Of a DNA stretch of 64,000 bases, positions 9,001 through 17,575 are shown piece after piece. Positions within the stretch are counted from its first letter, which is position 1; each line of letters begins with the position of its first letter. Origin of the DNA: Pseudomaricurvus alcaniphilus (GTDB lineage Bacteria > Pseudomonadota > Gammaproteobacteria > Pseudomonadales > Cellvibrionaceae); assembly GCF_011440395.1 (NCBI RefSeq), contig NZ_JAAOIX010000007.1, positions 1 to 64,000 of the forward strand, in the 5' to 3' direction. The notes beneath the pieces were generated by a model, which ran no database searches, was not told the origin of the DNA, and saw nothing but the letters and a program-made list of their open reading frames with translations. The translations under genes were made by a program, and so were the position numbers.

Positions 9001-10910
9001 GCATCACAGAGGCTATCGAGTAAATTTTTCTGCCGGATGGGCTTGGTTAAATGACGGAATATCCTGGCACCGGAATTACGCTCCTGGTCGTCGGCACCGG
9101 TTGAGCTGAGCATAATCATCTTCGGGGTAAGAATCGATCGGTCGGCCTCTATAGCCCGAGCCAATTGCATGCCATCCATCTTCGGCATGTGCCAATCGAG
9201 CAGAACCAGTTGAAACGGATCGCCCTCTGCCGTGGCCAGGCGCAACCTTATCAGTGCATCCTCGCCACTGTAGGCCTCGCTGTCGCGCATACCCCAGACT
9301 GACACCTGGTTGTGAACAATCTCACGGTTTACCTGGTGATCATCGACAATCAGTACCCTGACGTCTTGCAGGGCGTCCAATTGCCTGACTGACGCCTCAC
9401 CATCTTCAGCCAGCTCGAAATCCACCGCAAACGAAAAGCACGAACCCTCATTGAGCTGGCTTTGCAACTCTATATCGCCGCCCATAAGCTCGACCAGGCT
9501 TTTTGAAATCGCCAGGCCCAGGCCTGTGCCGCCGTATTTCCTTGTGGTGGTACCGTCCGCCTGGCTAAAGGCGCTGAAGATGCGACGCTGCTCCTGCTCT
9601 GAAATACCGATGCCGGTATCCGCAACGGCGAAATGCAAGCTCACCCTGTCGCCGACCCTGTAATCGACGTTGACAGACAACATGACTTCGCCGTCTTCAG
9701 TAAACTTGACCGCATTGCCCATCAGGTTAACCAGCACCTGCCGCAGGCGAATAGAGTCGCCCTTGACCTTTGCCGGCAGTGTTGGCGAAAAGTCAGGTAT
9801 CAGCTCAAGTTTTTTGCGATGCGCCTGGCTGGCCACCAGCTCCATCGCATCCTCCAACACCAGGCGCAAGTCAAATTCATCGTCAGCCAGCTTTAAACGA
9901 CCCGCTTCAATTTTGGAAAAATCGAGAATGTCATTGATGATATCCAGCAGTGATTCTGCCGAGCGGTAAGCGGTTCTGGCCAAACGCTCGGCCCGTATGT
10001 CAAGACCGGTATCGAGCAGCAATTCCGTCATTCCGAGCACGCCATTCATCGGTGTCCGGATCTCATGGCTCATTGTCGCCAGAAATTCACTCTTCGCCTT
10101 GCTCGCCGCTTCCGCGGCCTCCTTGGCCTCTTGCAAACTGGCGGTGCGCTCCTCTACCTTGCGCTCCAGATCGTTGCGATAGTCTTGCAGCTTATTGTCG
10201 CGCTCCTCAATCTGACTGAGCATGCCGTTAAAGCGCTGGGTCAGCACGCCAATTTCATCGTCTTCAACAACCGACAAGCGGAGGGAGAAATTTTTCTGGT
10301 CAGAAACCTGCTGCATTGCGTCGACCAGATTGCGGATGGGGCCGGTAAAACGCCGCTGCAACACATTGGCGATAAAGTACACAAGCACCAAAATGCCAAG
10401 CATCAATACCACGGCAATCAGTGCATAGTTTAATATTTTCGCGTACAGCTCAGACAGGCCAACCTCGACATAGAAGTAGCCAAGATCCTGGTCATTGAGG
10501 GTTATCTTCTTGAGCAAAACCAGCTCGTTAAGTTCAAACCTGTAACCGTAGCTGGCAGCGCTGCTAATGTGCGTCTGCAACTGAGAAAAGTTGTCGACCG
10601 CTGGTGTACCGTAAGCCGAGAAGATGGCACCACTATTCTGCAGCAGCGCAGCACTGCGAATGGAGCTCTCGGCGTTTAAGGCCTGCAACAGCTTGGCCGC
10701 GGTCGCTTTATCGCCAAATGTCAGGGACGCGCTGGAATTGGTAGCGACAAAATCCGATAGAACGACAATGCGGTGTAAAAGTGCATCCCGATAGGAAAAA
10801 TATTCCAGCGTGACAAAGCCAATGGAAGCTACACACAAAGTCACTGCGCAAATCTGCAACATCACGCTGCGAAGCTTCCTGGCAATATTGCCCTGCTTTA
10901 TGCCTGCCAT
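6012..10910 (-). CDS. Giant membrane hybrid sensor kinase with CHASE8, three receivers, HPt, PAS, GGDEF and EAL domains
   Basis: This 1632-residue inner-membrane protein joins a complete phosphorelay to c-di-GMP enzymes. In order: membrane helix (16-36), CHASE8-like periplasmic sensor (about 40-155), second helix (162-184), HAMP (185-240), HisKA with phospho-His282 in SHEIRTP, HATPase (about 385-500), receiver 1 (Asp572), receiver 2 (Asp707), HPt (His860 in HRIKSAS), receiver 3 (Asp990), PAS (about 1075-1185), diguanylate cyclase-type domain with SGDEF (1274-1278) in place of GGDEF, and phosphodiesterase domain with EAL (1402-1404) plus [15 protein letters not shown] variants can be active; the EAL domain looks intact. 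It starts four bases after the YfiR-like gene stops, so the two are tightly coupled. CHASE8 is the periplasmic sensor of the YfiN (TpbB) family that YfiR represses, which makes YfiR binding likely (inference). Confidence 0.9.
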   Translation of the reverse strand: MAGIKQGNIARKLRSVMLQICAVTLCVASIGFVTLEYFSYRDALLHRIVVLSDFVATNSSASLTFGDKATAAKLLQALNAESSIRSAALLQNSGAIFSAYGTPAVDNFSQLQTHISSAASYGYRFELNELVLLKKITLNDQDLGYFYVEVGLSELYAKILNYALIAVVLMLGILVLVYFIANVLQRRFTGPIRNLVDAMQQVSDQKNFSLRLSVVEDDEIGVLTQRFNGMLSQIEERDNKLQDYRNDLERKVEERTASLQEAKEAAEAASKAKSEFLATMSHEIRTPMNGVLGMTELLLDTGLDIRAERLARTAYRSAESLLDIINDILDFSKIEAGRLKLADDEFDLRLVLEDAMELVASQAHRKKLELIPDFSPTLPAKVKGDSIRLRQVLVNLMGNAVKFTEDGEVMLSVNVDYRVGDRVSLHFAVADTGIGISEQEQRRIFSAFSQADGTTTRKYGGTGLGLAISKSLVELMGGDIELQSQLNEGSCFSFAVDFELAEDGEASVRQLDALQDVRVLIVDDHQVNREIVHNQVSVWGMRDSEAYSGEDALIRLRLATAEGDPFQLVLLDWHMPKMDGMQLARAIEADRSILTPKMIMLSSTGADDQERNSGARIFRHLTKPIRQKNLLDSLCDAINCVSDPSTTSVAQSLQCNAHILLAEDHPVNQEVATGLLMKLGCKVDLAEDGKQALEMAVAGSYDLILMDCHMPVMDGFSAATALRQYETEHKRARLPVVALTADVQKGIVERCKAAGMDDYLSKPFNLDRLTDALQKWLPEGRFGLSAELDAANDGAGGDGKNGGSLDLAVIAELRELSAATGKDILGKTLAYYMDDTPAAVESLPGALRAGNYETIHFVSHRIKSASASIGAFELSGYAAAIEKASLEQDAGSIERNLRLLSAALPGVIAELSRVLNDSDTGSDVTRQANDIVWSKPDQQYTLLVVDDDDKYLDIMRDSLQGGGFTVVQANGGRQALQILEDSVPDLILVDGLMPGMDGFDLCRRIKKNAKTQNIPVIMVTGLDDQDSINKAFDCGASSFTTKPINFPDLYHRIRFQIRCSSSERELHENRARLLSVQRIAGLGYWRWDARADRLAISDQLSDMLGEKTGLTVQTLDDFLHYVHPEDRQFVYESIQVVARGEDAQSVDYRLQVSRERNVIVRQDIGRLPEDEFVIIGTVQDVTEQRSADQRIRQLAYTDALTGMASRAYFYKHVDEIIKSSTRRKEAFSLLYLDLDGFKDVNDTLGHDQGDRLLKVVAERLESVIRETDFVARLSGDEFCIVMENLVDRLDAAETASRCLNSINMPVDLGLQQIRPRCSIGISIFPDDGNDVPTLLKAADSAMYAAKDAGRHRYSFYQAEFTRQAELRLQVERDLRLALEFQQLVLQYQPKIDLKTGRMNGVEALVRWNHPEKGLVFPDQFIAVAERIGLIKQLGNQVLQMACEQAMAWKKMGLPDFHVAVNISPLHFSDPGLVDSVVEVLHSTGLPAAELELEVTESVMQTAGDNLPVFDALRSLGIKISIDDFGTGYSSLGSLKKLPIDCLKIDRVFIVDMLSDHPSSILLGGIVGIAHALGYSVVAEGVEEYDQVTVLDGIDCDMIQGYFFSRPVLAESIPALARKNFLEFDKEKVLTGG

Positions 10911-10913
10911 GCG

Positions 10914-11519
10914 CTAGCCCCCCGAATGGCCAATTACATTAGCCATCTGTAGTAACGGCGCGGCAATCGTCAGCCCGGTGCGCCGGGCCTGCTCCAGGTT
11001 GATACTGAACCCTATGGAGTCTTTCTCCTGCCTGAATTCGATCATCCCGCCCTGGCTGGCAAAATCGTTGATATCACTGATGGTTAGCACCGCTGTGCCC
11101 GCTACGCTATTGAGAATGTCTTTGAGAAACGCCCGCTTGGATTGACTGATAAACAGGAGATTGCAAGTCTGGCTGACTTCGTTGGATTGCAGGTAATAAT
11201 CTACCTTGATGGCCATGCCTTTTAGTCGGCGCCCCCGCAGCGGCTCGAGTATATCGCCGAACACGTTTTCCCCCAGCACACAAATACCAAACTCTTTGGT
11301 GGTGGTAGCCGGAGAACTTTCTGGCCACTCCACAAAGTGCGTCAACTTGTAGAGCAGCGCGGCCTTTACCTTGTATTCTGACGCCACGGCATCCGCTGCA
11401 CCACTACTTTGGGTGCACATCAGATTACCCAGTAACATAAAGACGAGCGGCCACAACCTGCGCAATACCGGGCCGCAGGCCGGTTGCCAATAGCTCTGTA
11501 TTGAAACAGCCAGGTTCAT
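10914..11519 (-). CDS. YfiR/DUF4154-family periplasmic protein
   Basis: This protein of about 201 residues has an N-terminal hydrophobic signal segment (LWPLVFMLLG) and a YfiR (DUF4154) domain. Diagnostic stretches are YKVKAALLYKLTHFVEWP, ICVLGENVFG, CNLLFIS and GGMIEFRQEKDSIGFSINL. In Pseudomonas, YfiR is a periplasmic inhibitor of the diguanylate cyclase YfiN. Here it is followed after three bases by a kinase carrying the same type of periplasmic sensor and is preceded by a TonB-type receptor gene. No clear ribosome site decides between ATG 11519 and GTG 11534; I used ATG. Family call firm; partner assignment inferred. Confidence 0.82.
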   Translation of the reverse strand: MNLAVSIQSYWQPACGPVLRRLWPLVFMLLGNLMCTQSSGAADAVASEYKVKAALLYKLTHFVEWPESSPATTTKEFGICVLGENVFGDILEPLRGRRLKGMAIKVDYYLQSNEVSQTCNLLFISQSKRAFLKDILNSVAGTAVLTISDINDFASQGGMIEFRQEKDSIGFSINLEQARRTGLTIAAPLLQMANVIGHSGG

Positions 11520-11557
11520 CGGGTGACCAGTCACAGGTCAGTCGTTGGCATATGCAT

Positions 11558-13624
11558 CTAGAATGTCAACCGAACCTGGCCATAGATGGAGCGTTCCACC
11601 TCGGTGTGAGTGATGTAGGTTTCGCCGACAAACTCCGGATGCCGACCATCAGTCAAATTGTGCCCGACCACGGAGAACTCCAGTGCCTCAGTGGGCCTCC
11701 AGTTAAGCCGTAAATTGAGGCTGGTGTAATCACTGATTGAGCCGGTATTAGACAGCGAGGTCACCTTCAGCTCATCGTAATAGTGAACCCATAGGTCAAA
11801 AGAAAACCGCTCCGAAAAATCATAGATCGAGCGGATGGTCACTTGATGCTCCGGCGAAGAATTCTCCGCCACAGCATCGGCAAAATTATCGCTGCTACTG
11901 CTGTCTTTATCCGCATCAATGGACAACCAGGAATAGGATGACTGCAGGCGCCAGCCTTTTTGCACATACCAGTCAAAGACCAGCTCGACCCCCTGGCTGG
12001 TGGCGTCCATTTTATTGTCGAAGTTCAGCTTCGTGGGTACCAATAACGGCGCCCCAAATGGGTCGGCGGGGTTGGGAAAGCTGATTAAATCCACTATTTC
12101 GTAGGTTGCCACGTTGCTGTACTGGTTGCTGAACAGGGCAATATCGAGGGAGGTAGCTTCGCTGGGCTGGACCCGGTAACCCACTTCAAACGCGGTCAGG
12201 TCCTCTGACTCAAAACCGTCGTTGCCGTTCACCGTCACCTGCAGCGGAATAGTGGGAATAATGGCCGTGGTAATAACCCCGCGGCGCTCCATGGTGGAAG
12301 GGGTGCGCGCTGCACGAGAGATCGAAGCCCACAGCGTCGTGCCCGGTTTTGGCAACCACAACATCTTGATATTGGGCTGAAACTCGGTCTCGGAGTAAGC
12401 GGTGCGCTCCAGTTTTGCCCCCAAAGTGAGGCGTAACTTGTTCTCCAGCAAGGCGATCTCGTCCTGCAGGAACAGATTGTACAGCTCGCTATCCTGGTCC
12501 GGAATAGCGCCGGATGGTGTGCCGCGGTAACTTTCGTCCAGGCTGCGATAACCGGCGCCCCATATGATCTGGTGACCGGCAATACCTGTATAAGCGTGCT
12601 GAATATCGAGGTCCACGGTATTCTGCTTTTGCCCCAACAAAAATTCGTCGCGCTCCGTGTGGTCCAGATAGAGCTGGGTGGTCAGTACCGACCGGGCGGA
12701 CAGGTTCGTCTCCCAGCGCCCCAACAGATTGTGCCCCTCGCTGTCGACGCGGTCAGGGATGTTGAGGTCGACGTAGGGCGACAGGGGGTTGGGCGGGTTA
12801 TTGGCCGGGTCAAACGGATCCAGGAACTGATTTCGAATTATCTGATTCTTGTCATTGTCGTAAATATCACCTTGTAACGTCCAGTTGCCCGTACCGAGCT
12901 TGCCGTCGATACGAAAGCCGGCCTGCATGGTTTTCCAGTCATCGCCGGCGCCCCCTCCCAGCTCGGTTCCATAACTGGAGCCGCGCTCGGCAAACGACAG
13001 ATAGCCGCGGGCAGCGATGGAGCCTGTCAGCCGTCCGCCATAACGCAAGTCAACCATCGCCTCGTCTTCATTACCTGCGGTAATCTGGGCGTAGCTGCCC
13101 TGGGTTTGGGCGGCTGACTTGGTGATGATATTGATAACGCCATTGACCGCATTGGCCCCCCACAGGGCCGCTCCCGGCCCGCGGATTACCTCGATCCGGT
13201 CGATATCCTGCATAACCGTGTGCTGGCTCTCCCAGTAGACACCGGAAAACGAGGGCGTGTAAATGCTGCGCCCGTCCATCAGCACCAGTAGTTTATTGGC
13301 AAACTGGCCGTTGAAACCACGGCTGGAGACCGCCCATTTATTGCTATCCATCTTGGCGACCTGCACCCCTGGCGCGATCCGCAGCGCCTCGGCAATGCTG
13401 GTGGCGCCAATGCGCTGGATGTCCTCGCTGGTAATGACAAAAATAGCCGCTGCGGATTCATCCAGTCGCTGCTGCTTTTTCGAGACCGAGGTGACCTTCA
13501 TGGAAAGCAGTTCTTCCATATTCAGGTCGAGAAACTGGTCCAGGTCATCATCCCCCATGACCGGCAGCGGCGCGCCGGCCAGCAGCGCCAGTAACAGCAC
13601 GGGAAGTTGGAATCTTTTTGTCAT
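11558..13624 (-). CDS. TonB-dependent receptor-like outer-membrane protein
   Basis: This 688-residue protein has a signal peptide (cleavage near PVMG-DD, about residue 25), a plug domain (about 45-170, with RIAPGVQVAKM, GRSIYTPSFSG, IEVIRGPGAALWGANAVNGVINIIT) and a beta-barrel ending in the typical terminal aromatic (VRLTF). Such proteins import ligands with TonB energy or sense them. The short N-terminal DLNMEELLSMKVTSVSKK segment is the sort seen in receptors paired with YfiR and sensor-kinase genes; I see no classic FecA-type signalling domain. The downstream YfiR-like gene begins within 40 bases on the same strand. The ligand is not predictable. Confidence 0.88.
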   Translation of the reverse strand: MTKRFQLPVLLLALLAGAPLPVMGDDDLDQFLDLNMEELLSMKVTSVSKKQQRLDESAAAIFVITSEDIQRIGATSIAEALRIAPGVQVAKMDSNKWAVSSRGFNGQFANKLLVLMDGRSIYTPSFSGVYWESQHTVMQDIDRIEVIRGPGAALWGANAVNGVINIITKSAAQTQGSYAQITAGNEDEAMVDLRYGGRLTGSIAARGYLSFAERGSSYGTELGGGAGDDWKTMQAGFRIDGKLGTGNWTLQGDIYDNDKNQIIRNQFLDPFDPANNPPNPLSPYVDLNIPDRVDSEGHNLLGRWETNLSARSVLTTQLYLDHTERDEFLLGQKQNTVDLDIQHAYTGIAGHQIIWGAGYRSLDESYRGTPSGAIPDQDSELYNLFLQDEIALLENKLRLTLGAKLERTAYSETEFQPNIKMLWLPKPGTTLWASISRAARTPSTMERRGVITTAIIPTIPLQVTVNGNDGFESEDLTAFEVGYRVQPSEATSLDIALFSNQYSNVATYEIVDLISFPNPADPFGAPLLVPTKLNFDNKMDATSQGVELVFDWYVQKGWRLQSSYSWLSIDADKDSSSSDNFADAVAENSSPEHQVTIRSIYDFSERFSFDLWVHYYDELKVTSLSNTGSISDYTSLNLRLNWRPTEALEFSVVGHNLTDGRHPEFVGETYITHTEVERSIYGQVRLTF

Positions 13625-13927
13625 AACAAGCCCTTGGGGAACATATATTGCACCAATACACGTTCAAGTTTAGATCCAATCGGGCATTTGTACAGAAGGG
13701 CCACTAAATTCCCCCGGCACAGCAGCAAAGCCGGGTGTCGGGCCGCTGGCATTGGGGTTGGCCTGGCTTCGGGGGCTCGATTCCGAGACCGGGGGGGGGG
13801 TTGGGCGATACGCGGCGGGGGCCAAGGTGCTATTGAGCGTGTTGTTGCAGTTGCGGGGCTGAAGGGCTGTAGCCAAAATTCATCAGCTCAAGCTCTGGCA
13901 AAATTAAAAAAACCGGGCTGCTGACGC
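13625..13927. other. Intergenic region with a 10-G run and a proline-rich open frame
   Basis: This gap separates the AruI-like gene (downstream end) from the TonB-receptor start and must carry the receptor promoter. It contains a run of ten G at 13791-13800. On the minus strand, 13876-13670 is an open frame of 68 codons rich in Pro, Ser and Asn that ends in PDWI. It may be the relic of a longer gene, but I cannot identify it and do not call it as a gene. Confidence 0.4.
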
Positions 13928-15571
13928 TCAAAAAGAAGCCCCGGAAAACGGCAAGCCGGTGACCAGTCGATCTGCGGTCACGTCGATCAAAAAGGGGCCC
14001 TCACTGGCCACCGCTGTGCCCAGCGCGGTCTCCAGCTGCTCCAGACTATCAGCGCGAGTCGCCTGGCAGCCACAGGCCTGGGCCAGCTTAACGTAATCCG
14101 GCGTATGGATATTGACACCCACCGGCGCGATGCCGGCGGCGTCCATATAGCGGCGTATTTCACCGTGACCACTGTTATTCCACACCAGGAAAATAACTTT
14201 TAAATGGGCTTCCACCGCACTGGACAACTCGTTCAGGGTGAACTGGCCGCCGCCGTCGCCGATCAGGCACAGCACCTCATTGTCCGGCTTTGCCAGCCTG
14301 GCGCCCTGGGCCGCCGGAATGGCGTAGCCGAGGGTGCCAAAGCCGGTGGCGGAGTGAAAATACTGGCGCGGCGCTTGCCGTTCCAGATACATCTGGGCGT
14401 AGTAGGTGAGCTGGCACGAATCACCCACCATCAGGCAATCGGGCAGAACCCGGTCGATCACCGCAAATACCGCCCGATACTCGGCCGGGCAGCTGCGCTC
14501 CCGCTCAGCGCGCAAGGCGGCGGCGCGGTCACAACCCAGCTGGTACCGCTGTGGCTGGTCACTGACACCGCTCTGCTTGATGAGAGCCAGCAGCTGCTGG
14601 GCACACTGCGCCGCGTCTGCGAGGATCGGAACCTCAGGCTTGACTGCCCGGTATAACTGCTGCGCATCGATATCGACCCGAATCAGCTTGCCCTGGATGT
14701 TTATATCGCCATAGCCAAAGAAGTCATAGTCCGTCTCCCCCAGCTCCGTGCCCAGCGCCAGGACCACATCGGCGTTCTGCTCAATTTCATTTTTTAACCA
14801 GCCGCAGCTGGGCGAGCCGCCAACAGCCAGCGGGTGCGAAGGCGGCACGACCCCCTTGCCGTTGGTGGTGTTCAGTACTGGCATGCCGACCAGCTCCGCC
14901 AGTTGCACAAGAGGCTCCCCTGCCGCCACGGCCCCGCCGCCAACAATCAGCAGCGGGCGTTGCGCTTGCCGCAGCAGCCGGTCGGCCTGGTCAAGCGCGG
15001 CTGGCGCGGCCATCGGCTTTACCAGCGCCGGCCAGGCAGCCAGATCGATGCCGGAGGCATCCGCGCGCAACAGGTCGACGGGAATCTCGATGTGCACCGG
15101 CCCGGGACGCTGGCCGCTGAATACGGCAAAGGCGCGGGCCAATACCCGGGGCAAATTCTGCACATCCAGCAGGGTATGGCTGAATACCGATACCCCGCTC
15201 AGCAGCGCCCGCTGGTCCGGCAGCTCGTGCAGGCGACCTTCGCCCATGCCCAAGTGGGCGCGCTGACTCACCGACGAAATCACCAGCATGGGCACCGAAT
15301 CCTGCAGCGCCTGCCCCATGGCCGTGGCAATATTGGTCATGCCCGGGCCGGTGATAATAAAACACACCCCGGGCTTGCCGCAGGCGCGGGCGTAGCCATC
15401 GGCCATAAAGCCGGCGCCCTGTTCGTGACGGGGGGTGATGTGACGTATGCTGCTGGCGGACAGTCCACGGTAGAGCTCAATGCTGTGCACCCCGGGAATA
15501 CCCATGACGGTATCGACGCCGTAGCTTTCCAGCAGCTTTACAATGGCCTGGCCACAGGTCAATGCTGGCAT
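13928..15571 (-). CDS. ThDP-dependent decarboxylase, acetolactate synthase-like, closest to AruI
   Basis: This 547-residue enzyme has the three domains of the acetolactate synthase/pyruvate decarboxylase family: Pyr domain with the ThDP-activating Glu in RHEQGAGFMADGYAR (about residue 50), a central domain (about 190-320), and the PP domain with the GDGGGQF...WNN cofactor motif (about 435-465). GVDTVMGIPGVHSIELYRGL and ITGPGMTN resemble Pseudomonas AruI, the 5-guanidino-2-oxopentanoate decarboxylase of the arginine transaminase route. No aruH transaminase is beside it, so the substrate is unproven and another 2-oxo acid is possible. The gene looks monocistronic or leads no obvious operon. Confidence 0.78.
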   Translation of the reverse strand: MPALTCGQAIVKLLESYGVDTVMGIPGVHSIELYRGLSASSIRHITPRHEQGAGFMADGYARACGKPGVCFIITGPGMTNIATAMGQALQDSVPMLVISSVSQRAHLGMGEGRLHELPDQRALLSGVSVFSHTLLDVQNLPRVLARAFAVFSGQRPGPVHIEIPVDLLRADASGIDLAAWPALVKPMAAPAALDQADRLLRQAQRPLLIVGGGAVAAGEPLVQLAELVGMPVLNTTNGKGVVPPSHPLAVGGSPSCGWLKNEIEQNADVVLALGTELGETDYDFFGYGDINIQGKLIRVDIDAQQLYRAVKPEVPILADAAQCAQQLLALIKQSGVSDQPQRYQLGCDRAAALRAERERSCPAEYRAVFAVIDRVLPDCLMVGDSCQLTYYAQMYLERQAPRQYFHSATGFGTLGYAIPAAQGARLAKPDNEVLCLIGDGGGQFTLNELSSAVEAHLKVIFLVWNNSGHGEIRRYMDAAGIAPVGVNIHTPDYVKLAQACGCQATRADSLEQLETALGTAVASEGPFLIDVTADRLVTGLPFSGASF

Positions 15572-15610
15572 AGATCCTCTTGCTTGAAGCGCTTGATCAG
15601 GGATCGTTAC

Positions 15611-15922
15611 TCAAACCGATTGTACCGGTGGCAAACTCAGGCCGTCCAGCTTGGGCAGCCAACCCTCATCACAGTAGAAAACACTGTCAATGCCGTGCTT
15701 TACACACAAAGCCTCCAGGTCCGACAGCGAACGCACCTCGCCACTGAGCATTTTATTGCGATAGTTCCAGGGGTTTTCATCAATGAAAAACAGAACCTTA
15801 CAGGCAGCGTCGGATTCCAGCGCTTGCGCCAGTTGATATTCCTGGTACCCAACTCCTAACACGGCGGCCTTCTTGCAGCGCCCGAAGGAAAACAGGCGCC
15901 GCAGCAGATTTTTCGATGACAT
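15611..15922 (-). CDS. Small Rossmann-like protein of unknown function
   Basis: This is a 103-residue soluble protein. A GVGYQEYQLAQAL nucleotide-binding-like turn follows the first strand (AAVLG), then LFFIDENPWNYRNKMLSGEV and SLSDLEALCVKHGIDSVFYCDE. The pattern recalls the N-terminal CoA- or nucleotide-binding domain of polysaccharide-biosynthesis epimerases (FlaA1/WbpM type) without the catalytic part. A stand-alone domain of this size could be regulatory. It is encoded on the same strand as the AruI-like gene, 39 bases before its start, so the two may be co-transcribed. Confidence 0.55.
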   Translation of the reverse strand: MSSKNLLRRLFSFGRCKKAAVLGVGYQEYQLAQALESDAACKVLFFIDENPWNYRNKMLSGEVRSLSDLEALCVKHGIDSVFYCDEGWLPKLDGLSLPPVQSV

Positions 15923-16005
15923 ACTTCATTTACGCCCAGAAGGGCCTGATCAAGTGGTTCGGCAATCGCGCCCGGTGGCGCCAGCTGTGACGGCTAAATA
16001 GCCGA

Positions 16006-16488
16006 TCACTGGTAGGGCGCGTACTCGCTCGGAATAAACGGCTTTAACTGGTACTGGGCCTGCAGGAAGGTGACCAAGTCGGCCAGTTGTGTCACCGTCA
16101 TGACATCATTGTAGACCCTCATTTTGGAACGGCCAGCTACCGCCACCATGGTTTCCGGGTACCCTTTAGCGAGCTTGTGCGAGGGATTGATGATGGAGGT
16201 TACCAGCTTGCCATAGGTCTGGATGGTGCTGACCTGGCCTCCCAGGGCGATGGTCATCTGCGGGTTTTGCGGTTGTGTAATCGCCTTGTTGCCGCTGATA
16301 CTGTGGCAAGCGGTGCATTCGAGAGCGACAAAGGTTTTGGCGCCGGCCTCGGCATCGCCTTGCGGCAGAGTAAAGCCGTAACCTGACTTCGGGCCCCGAT
16401 CGCAACCGCCCAGTAATAATACAATAGACAGTGCAGCCAGCACTCCGCTGGCCAACCTCCGGGTCGGCAATAGCTTAAACAATTTCAT
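16006..16488 (-). CDS. Mono-haem cytochrome c lipoprotein
   Basis: This 160-residue protein has a lipoprotein signal ending in LLLGGC (Cys about residue 29), so it should be anchored on the periplasmic side. A class I cytochrome c domain follows, with the haem motif CTACH and a late Met (YPETM or SKMRVYND) as probable sixth ligand. It therefore carries electrons rather than catalysing a reaction; the donor and acceptor cannot be told. The ribosome site GAGGTG is six bases ahead of ATG 16488. An FNR-like palindrome at 16642-16655 lies in its upstream region. Confidence 0.85.
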   Translation of the reverse strand: MKLFKLLPTRRLASGVLAALSIVLLLGGCDRGPKSGYGFTLPQGDAEAGAKTFVALECTACHSISGNKAITQPQNPQMTIALGGQVSTIQTYGKLVTSIINPSHKLAKGYPETMVAVAGRSKMRVYNDVMTVTQLADLVTFLQAQYQLKPFIPSEYAPYQ

Positions 16489-16641
16489 AATACACCTCGC
16501 GTCATTGATTTTGTTGTTGCCGCAGCCAGGCGCAGCCCAATCCGACCAGCGTATTCACCCTCTTGCTTCAATGGCCGGCAACCAACTTGCTGCTACTGCC
16601 CGCCATTTTTTCAATTAAGCCACTGTGAGCGCTATTTGTTA

Positions 16642-16655
16642 TTGACCCGTATCAA
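16642..16655. promoter_or_regulatory. Possible FNR/Anr site
   Basis: TTGACCCGTATCAA matches the FNR/Anr consensus TTGAT-N4-ATCAA at nine of ten defined positions. It lies between the divergent cytochrome c and dienelactone hydrolase genes, about 154 bases from the first and 130 from the second. Oxygen-responsive control of a cytochrome makes sense, but one near-match can occur by chance. Confidence 0.4.
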
Positions 16656-16784
16656 GCACAATCCGCAGATCAGGCGGTAATTCGGCCTTTTTGTGCCACC
16701 TGCCAAATCGAGGCACAGGACAAGGTTGTTTTGTGGAAAAGACCCACTTATGGTAGCGGCTGTATTCTCAACCCGGTAGCCACT

Positions 16785-17522
16785 ATGCAAACAACCCATC
16801 AATTGATCGACCTCGCCACCCCGACCGGCACCATGCAGACCCAGGTCTTCCGCCCCAACGCCGGCGGGCAGTTTCCGGCGATTATTTTCTACTCCGAAAT
16901 TTTCCAGATCACGGCCCCCATCGCCCGCAGTGCCAATATTCTCGCCGGGCTCGGCTTCGTGGTACTGGTACCGGAGGTGTTCCACGAATTGAATCCGCTC
17001 GGCACGGTGCTCGGTTACGATGACGAGGGCAAGGACAAGGGCAACAGCGACAAGGCCAACAAACCCCTGGAACAGCACGACAGCGACACCCGGGCGCTGG
17101 TGGAATTCTGCCAGCAAGCCGAATACTGCAACGGCCACGTGGGCGCCATGGGCGTCTGCATCGGCGGCCACCTGGCCTTTCGCGCGGCCCTGAACCCGGC
17201 CATCCAAAGTGCCTTCTGCCTCTACGCCACCGATATTCACAGCAACACCCTGCCCTGCCAACCGGGCAACGACAGCCTCAGTCGCTGCGGCGATATCCGC
17301 GGCGAGGTGTTTATGGTGTTCGGCAAACAGGATCCGCACGTGCCGGCGGAAGGCCGACTGCAGTTGTACCAGCAGTTCCAGGCCTCCGGCCTGAACTACA
17401 ACTGGCTGGAAGTGAACGCCGTGCACGCGTTTATGCGCGACGAAGGCGACCGCTACGACTCGGCCCTGGCGCTGGAGATGTACGAGCGGGCGCGGCAGTT
17501 TTTTGTGCGCACCCTGCGTTAG
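16785..17522 (+). CDS. Dienelactone hydrolase-family protein
   Basis: This 245-residue alpha/beta hydrolase is probably cytoplasmic. The nucleophile is Cys in GVCIGGH, the acid Asp lies in FGKQDPHV and the base His in HAFMRDE, which is the Cys-His-Asp triad of dienelactone hydrolases. An early Glu (YSEIFQ) matches the gating Glu of the family. Known members open dienelactones in chloroaromatic breakdown, but most genomic homologues have unknown substrates, and no aromatic-degradation genes are nearby. An ATG at 16785 gives the normal family N-terminus (MQTTHQLIDLATP...); the frame is open 18 codons further upstream, without support. Confidence 0.83.
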   Translation: MQTTHQLIDLATPTGTMQTQVFRPNAGGQFPAIIFYSEIFQITAPIARSANILAGLGFVVLVPEVFHELNPLGTVLGYDDEGKDKGNSDKANKPLEQHDSDTRALVEFCQQAEYCNGHVGAMGVCIGGHLAFRAALNPAIQSAFCLYATDIHSNTLPCQPGNDSLSRCGDIRGEVFMVFGKQDPHVPAEGRLQLYQQFQASGLNYNWLEVNAVHAFMRDEGDRYDSALALEMYERARQFFVRTLR

Positions 17523-17575
17523 GGCAGCCAGTTAAAAGGGCAGGGATAGCGAAGAAGGTAAGCCAGGCGCGTCAA

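Noticed and set aside
12572-12877. Plus-strand frame inside the TonB-receptor gene
   Set aside because: Antisense shadow; the receptor frame is continuous from signal peptide to terminal Phe.
16632-17426. Minus-strand frame of 264 codons opposite the dienelactone hydrolase gene
   Set aside because: The plus strand has an intact catalytic triad and family signature; the antisense frame is a Val/Gly/Ala-rich shadow.
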